Positions 3,836 to 6,395 of a stretch of 6,395 nt of DNA are shown piece by piece. Every line of letters starts with the position of its first letter. Positions within the stretch are counted from its first letter, which is position 1. Source of the DNA: Candidatus Woesearchaeota archaeon (GTDB lineage Archaea; Nanobdellota; Nanobdellia; Woesearchaeales; WAPJ01). A program made the translations under genes and the position numbers. The notes under the pieces are model-generated. The model worked only from the letters and a program-made list of their open reading frames with translations. It made no database searches and was not told the origin of the DNA. The stretch is taken from assembly GCA_015519985.1 (NCBI GenBank), contig WIAN01000042.1, positions 1 to 6,395 on the forward strand, in the 5' to 3' direction.

Positions 3836-6395
3836 AAATTAACATGTTATTCTTCAACATCAACAACAACAGATACACTAGTAGTGTCATTATACAATTA
3901 TACAAATGCACATATAGAAGCAGGAAACCAAAGCAATTACAACTATCACATTTATTGCAGTGATGATACATATACATTAACAACAGATTGTACTAATAAA
4001 AACACAACTGTATTAAAACTTTCAAATTTAACAAATGCACATGGAGAAATATCAACACAAAACAATTATAATTATGATATTTGTTTAGGAAGAACAACAA
4101 AAGACGTTTATTGTTATTCAACAACGGGAAACATTCCTAACGGTTATGAATGTTTATTAAAACTATCAAACTATACAAATGCACATGCAGAAACATGCGA
4201 TTACAGTAATTATAATTATAAAATTTATTGTGGAGACAAATTAACACAATTAAGTGCTTGTGACAATATTACTCAACCAGGAAAATATGTTTTAACACAA
4301 AACCTTTCAACAGGAGGAACATGCATAGGAATATATTCTGACAATGTAAGTTTAGATTGTAATAATTACAAAATAACTTATGGAACCTTATATGATGACT
4401 CTTATGGAATATACATAAATACAAGTGTTAGTAATGTTAATATTAGCAATTGCATTTTAAACCAAACAAACAGTTCAACACAAAAAGATTATGGGATTTT
4501 TAGCGAAGGTTCTTCCACAAATAAAAACTATAATATTTCTGTAAAAAATATTTCTGTTTACACTTTAGACAATTCTGCTTATGGTTTGTATTTTTATTCT
4601 TCTTATTATTCTGATATAAATAATGTTTCTGTTTTTACTTCTGGTAGTTATGCTGACGCTTTACACCTACTTTCTTTCGATTACTCTAATGTAACTAATG
4701 TTTCTGTTAATACTTCTGGTTATTATGCTAACGGTTTATATTTTGCTTTTTCTGATTATTCTAACTTTAGCGATATTTTTATTAATACTCTTGGAGGTGC
4801 TGCTTATGGTTTGCACTTTCATTTTTCTACTTATTCTTCCGTTTCTAATGTTTCTGTTAATACTTCTGGTTCTTCTGCTTATGGTTTGTATTTTTATTCT
4901 TCTAATTATTTTAATGTAAATAATGTTTCTGTTTTTACTTCTGGTTCTTCTGCTTATGGTTTGTATTTCCATTCTTCCGATTATTCTAATTTTAGTAGTG
5001 TTTCTGTTAATACTTCTGGTTCTTCTGCTTACGGAGTTTATAATTATAACTCTCAGAACAATTATTTTTATAATTCTTCTGTTGACTCATCTAACAATTT
5101 TGATGTTTATTTTTCTGGTGATTCTTATTATCCTTTGTTTTTTATTAATGTTTCTTTCGATAATTCTTCTGTAAGCTTTTATGATTCTGATTCAGGTGTT
5201 TTATGCTACAACGATTCTATTTCCGGTTTAATTTATGTTAACGATACTTCTTCTAATCCTATAGCAGATGCTCCTATTGTTATTAAATCTGATTCTTTTG
5301 ATTCCACTTCCGCTTCTAAATGTTTGGTTTATGATACTAACACTAATTCTTCAGGGTTTAGCAGTGTTGATTACTTGTTTTCTAAGATGCAGAATTCTTC
5401 AGGAGAGTATGTTTTAAATTACTCTGGTTGGTATTTTGAGGCTTCTAAGATTGGATATAATTATTCTTATGATGTTGTTAATGTTTCTGATGGTTTTCAA
5501 ATTAATTTAACTTTGGGCACTGTTTCTCAAGGAGAATTATACGGTTGTGGTGTTATTAATGTTTCTGGTGTTTATTCTTTAATGAAAAATGTTTCTTCTC
5601 CTGATACTTGTTTTACTATTAATGTTTCTGATGTTGTTTTTAATGGTTCTGGTTATGAAATCGGTTATTCGGAATCGAGCAAAGGTTATGGTTTTCTAAT
5701 CAATAAAGGTTTGTCTAATGTTACTATCGGTAATTTATCTATAGAACAAAAAAATTCTGTTAGTAACTCTTATGCTATTTATAGTCTCGGAGATTCTGCT
5801 AGTAATAATGAATACATATATATTAATAATGTTTCTGTTGATACTGTTGGCAGTTCTTCTCACGGTTTATATTTTTATTCTTCTTATTATTCTAATGTAA
5901 ATAATGTTTCTGTTTTTACTTCTGGTTCTTCCGCTTATGGTCTGTATTTTAGTTCTTCTTCTTTTTCTAATTTTAGTAGTGTTTCTGTTAATACTTCTGG
6001 TTCTTCTGCTTACGGTTTTTATAACTATTACTCTCAATATAACTATTTGTACAATTCATCTATTAATACATCCAACAGCAAGGATATTTATTTTTATGGA
6101 AACAATAACCTTCCTTTAATTTTAGTTAATACTTCTTTCAATGAACCCGATGTTGGTTTTTATGATTTTGATTCTGGTTTATTATATACTGGTTATTATG
6201 TTGATGTTTATGTTAATGATAGTAGTGGAAATCCTTTGAGTAATGTTAATGTTTCTTGGAAGATTAATTCTTCAATATACGATCCTAACAAAGTTTCTTT
6301 GAATGGAAGTTCTTTAACTGGTAGTGATGGTTGGAGCAGGAATAATGTTGTTTATGAATACTATCAAAATTCTACAGGAAAATATTTTTTAAACA
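3755..6395 (+). CDS. large secreted modular beta-helix surface protein, 3' partial
   Basis: ATG 3755 opens a frame with no stop to the window end: at least 880 residues. Order: signal peptide (1-27); three TNAH/NYNY motif repeats (about 31-159); beta-helix module 1 with entry cap (169-264), eight 25-residue coils (265-464) and a closing stretch; a beta-sandwich domain (about 491-589); module 2 with cap (598-691), four coils (692-791), and a second sandwich (from 816) cut by the window. The caps resemble the NosD/PbH1 right-handed beta-helix family, with the pattern C..I..G.Y.L..N.S...TC. N-x-S/T sequons are very frequent, as in archaeal S-layer and adhesin-type proteins. Likely role is cell-surface structure or contact with another cell; this is inference, and no ligand or enzyme motif is seen. 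It begins 7 bases after pheT, without a clear promoter. Codon use changes inside the gene. A C-terminal anchor cannot be seen. Confidence 0.92.
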   Translation, partial: MGLKKTNLTLIVLSILFLIVISMNVNSKLTCYSSTSTTTDTLVVSLYNYTNAHIEAGNQSNYNYHIYCSDDTYTLTTDCTNKNTTVLKLSNLTNAHGEISTQNNYNYDICLGRTTKDVYCYSTTGNIPNGYECLLKLSNYTNAHAETCDYSNYNYKIYCGDKLTQLSACDNITQPGKYVLTQNLSTGGTCIGIYSDNVSLDCNNYKITYGTLYDDSYGIYINTSVSNVNISNCILNQTNSSTQKDYGIFSEGSSTNKNYNISVKNISVYTLDNSAYGLYFYSSYYSDINNVSVFTSGSYADALHLLSFDYSNVTNVSVNTSGYYANGLYFAFSDYSNFSDIFINTLGGAAYGLHFHFSTYSSVSNVSVNTSGSSAYGLYFYSSNYFNVNNVSVFTSGSSAYGLYFHSSDYSNFSSVSVNTSGSSAYGVYNYNSQNNYFYNSSVDSSNNFDVYFSGDSYYPLFFINVSFDNSSVSFYDSDSGVLCYNDSISGLIYVNDTSSNPIADAPIVIKSDSFDSTSASKCLVYDTNTNSSGFSSVDYLFSKMQNSSGEYVLNYSGWYFEASKIGYNYSYDVVNVSDGFQINLTLGTVSQGELYGCGVINVSGVYSLMKNVSSPDTCFTINVSDVVFNGSGYEIGYSESSKGYGFLINKGLSNVTIGNLSIEQKNSVSNSYAIYSLGDSASNNEYIYINNVSVDTVGSSSHGLYFYSSYYSNVNNVSVFTSGSSAYGLYFSSSSFSNFSSVSVNTSGSSAYGFYNYYSQYNYLYNSSINTSNSKDIYFYGNNNLPLILVNTSFNEPDVGFYDFDSGLLYTGYYVDVYVNDSSGNPLSNVNVSWKINSSIYDPNKVSLNGSSLTGSDGWSRNNVVYEYYQNSTGKYFLN
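3845..4231 (+). repeat. three tandem TNAH...NYNY Cys-containing protein motif repeats
   Basis: Three related segments lie directly after the signal peptide: residues 31-68, 79-110 and 120-159. Each has a Cys at or near its start, then a strand ending in L-x-N-x/L-T-N-A-H, then exactly seven variable residues, then N-Y-N-Y and a strand ending in Cys (HIYC, YDIC, KIYC). The TNAH tetrads start at residues 50, 93 and 141, so unit length varies (43 and 48 residues) while the TNAH-to-NYNY spacing is fixed. At DNA level the copies have drifted, so this is an old repeat under protein-level constraint. Paired Cys suggest small disulphide-stapled beta domains. I do not know a named family; I have an impression of similar TNAH motifs in other DPANN surface proteins. 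Confidence 0.8.
4259..4546 (+). other. beta-helix entry cap and first irregular coils, module 1
   Basis: Residues 169-264. The start CDNITQPGKYVLTQN followed by TCIGIYSDNVSLDC matches the usual opening of archaeal right-handed beta-helix proteins, where a Cys-containing strand leads into parallel coils. DSYGIYI and SNVNISNCIL are coil-like segments with less regular length than the array that follows. The same layout recurs at 5546-5827, with C, G-Y/V-Y, N, TC and YGI/YGF at matching places. Codon choice changes from A-ending to T-ending across the end of this segment. Confidence 0.75.
4547..5146 (+). repeat. eight tandem 75-bp units encoding 25-residue beta-helix coils (array A)
   Basis: Units start at 4547, 4622, 4697, 4772, 4847, 4922, 4997 and 5072 with no insertion or deletion. 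The consensus opens NVSV-F/N-TSGSSAYGLYF and closes SS-Y-SN, one coil of a right-handed parallel beta-helix per unit. Units 2, 3, 5, 6 and 7 are the closest; unit 4 (DIFINTLGG) and unit 8 (NSSVDSSNN) have diverged but keep the length. The array has no Cys, unlike the caps. Most units begin with an N-x-S sequon. Because 75 is a multiple of three, unit gain or loss stays in frame. Confidence 0.9.
4847..5197 (+). repeat. first copy of a 351-bp direct duplication (second copy 5828-6178)
   Basis: Coils 5-8 of array A plus the closing segment ending FYDSDSG line up with array B plus its segment ending FYDFDSG, without gaps, at a constant offset of 981 bp (327 codons). The core 4984-5034 is identical to 5965-6015 over 51 bases. 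Identity is high over the first three coils and falls in the fourth and the closing segment. Confidence 0.85.
5225..5521 (+). other. carboxypeptidase-regulatory / CNA-B-like beta-sandwich domain 1
   Basis: Residues 491-589. The pattern GLIYVNDTSSNPIADAPIVI, then a turn with NSSG, then SSGEYVLNYSGWYFEASKIGY and a final strand ending INLTLG follows the order of the transthyretin-like regulatory domain (V-x-D-x-x-G-x-P-I-x-x-A-x-V ... G-Y). Such domains act as rigid spacers between modules in surface proteins. It sits between the coils of module 1 and the cap of module 2. Domain family assigned by eye. Confidence 0.6.
5546..5827 (+). other. beta-helix entry cap, module 2
   Basis: Residues 598-691. 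CGVINVSGVYSLMKN, then TCFTINVSDVVF, YEIGY, KGYGFLI and SNVTIGNLSI repeat the plan of the module 1 cap with clear divergence. The distance from the first Cys codon to the first regular coil is 282 bp here and 288 bp in module 1. This shows that the whole cap-plus-coils module was duplicated, not only the coils. Confidence 0.72.
5828..6127 (+). repeat. four tandem 75-bp units encoding 25-residue beta-helix coils (array B)
   Basis: Units start at 5828, 5903, 5978 and 6053. They correspond one to one with units 5-8 of array A at an offset of 981 bp: the fourth unit in each case is the degenerate NSS type. The second unit has the FTSG variant and the third the NTSG variant in both arrays. The array is half the length of array A, so coil number differs between modules. 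The segment after it (NTSFNEPDVGFYDFDSG) matches the one after array A. Confidence 0.9.
6200..6395 (+). other. carboxypeptidase-regulatory / CNA-B-like beta-sandwich domain 2, truncated by window
   Basis: From residue 816: VDVYVNDSSGNPLSNVNVSW is a standard first strand pair of this domain type, followed by a Ser/Gly-rich loop and NSTGKYFLN, which matches SSGEYVLN of domain 1. The remainder lies beyond the window. The loop between the strands differs in sequence from domain 1, so this copy is older or under looser constraint than the coils. Confidence 0.6.

Noticed and set aside
4736..4972. Open frame on the minus strand across the coil array, Arg/Ile-rich protein
   Set aside because: It repeats with the same 75-bp period and is the antisense reading of the coils; no start signal or recognisable domain.
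4547..5146. Regular 75-bp periodicity resembling a CRISPR or satellite array
   Set aside because: Units are contiguous, contain no unique spacers, and translate in one uninterrupted frame into a beta-helix coil.
4698..5174. Hydrophobic Leu/Ile-rich open frames on the plus strand in another frame (also 5904-6119)
   Set aside because: These are the shifted reading of T-rich coil codons. The frame from 3755 is continuous from the signal peptide through all modules.
3755..6395. Frameshift or two genes joined at the codon-use switch
   Set aside because: The frame is continuous by codon-by-codon reading and the beta-helix cap spans the switch, with the same cap plan recurring at 5546.

Overview
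This is an extremely AT-rich archaeal segment with every supported gene on the + strand. The archaeal/eukaryotic-type PheS and PheT, the heavy use of ATA, AGA and TTA codons, the lack of Shine-Dalgarno sequences and the N-glycosylated beta-helix surface protein all fit a small-genome DPANN archaeon (Woesearchaeota, Pacearchaeota or Nanoarchaeota-like). That placement is inference, because no ribosomal RNA or marker tree is available here.

Layout. Positions 1-510 hold the 3' part of a gene for a winged-helix/nucleotidyltransferase fusion protein; its true start lies before the window. A 49-base gap carries a good archaeal TATA box placed so that the next transcript would be leaderless. Positions 560-2089 and 2080-3747 are pheS and pheT, overlapping by 10 bases: the two subunits of phenylalanyl-tRNA synthetase, which charges tRNA-Phe. 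Only 7 bases later, at 3755, a large open reading frame begins and runs off the window at 6395. It encodes at least 880 residues of a secreted, modular surface protein.

The surface protein is the accessory and most interesting part. It has a Sec signal peptide, then three copies of a Cys-containing motif centred on TNAH and NYNY, then a right-handed beta-helix module with eight consecutive coils of exactly 25 residues (75 bp each), then a carboxypeptidase-regulatory/CNA-B-like beta-sandwich. A second copy of the whole module follows with four coils and a second, truncated sandwich domain. A block of 351 bp is repeated 981 bp apart and includes a 51-bp exact repeat, so in-frame expansion or loss of coils is plausible. 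The coils are lined with N-x-S/T sequons.

Points worth a second look: codon use switches inside the surface gene from A-ending to T-ending codons around 4400-4560; the PheT editing domain has SGIH where the family has TGTD; and a short GC-rich patch with a run of seven G sits in the PheS active-site codons. The synthetase genes and the surface protein have no evident functional link; their closeness may be simple genome compaction. No RNA gene, mobile element or CRISPR array was seen.
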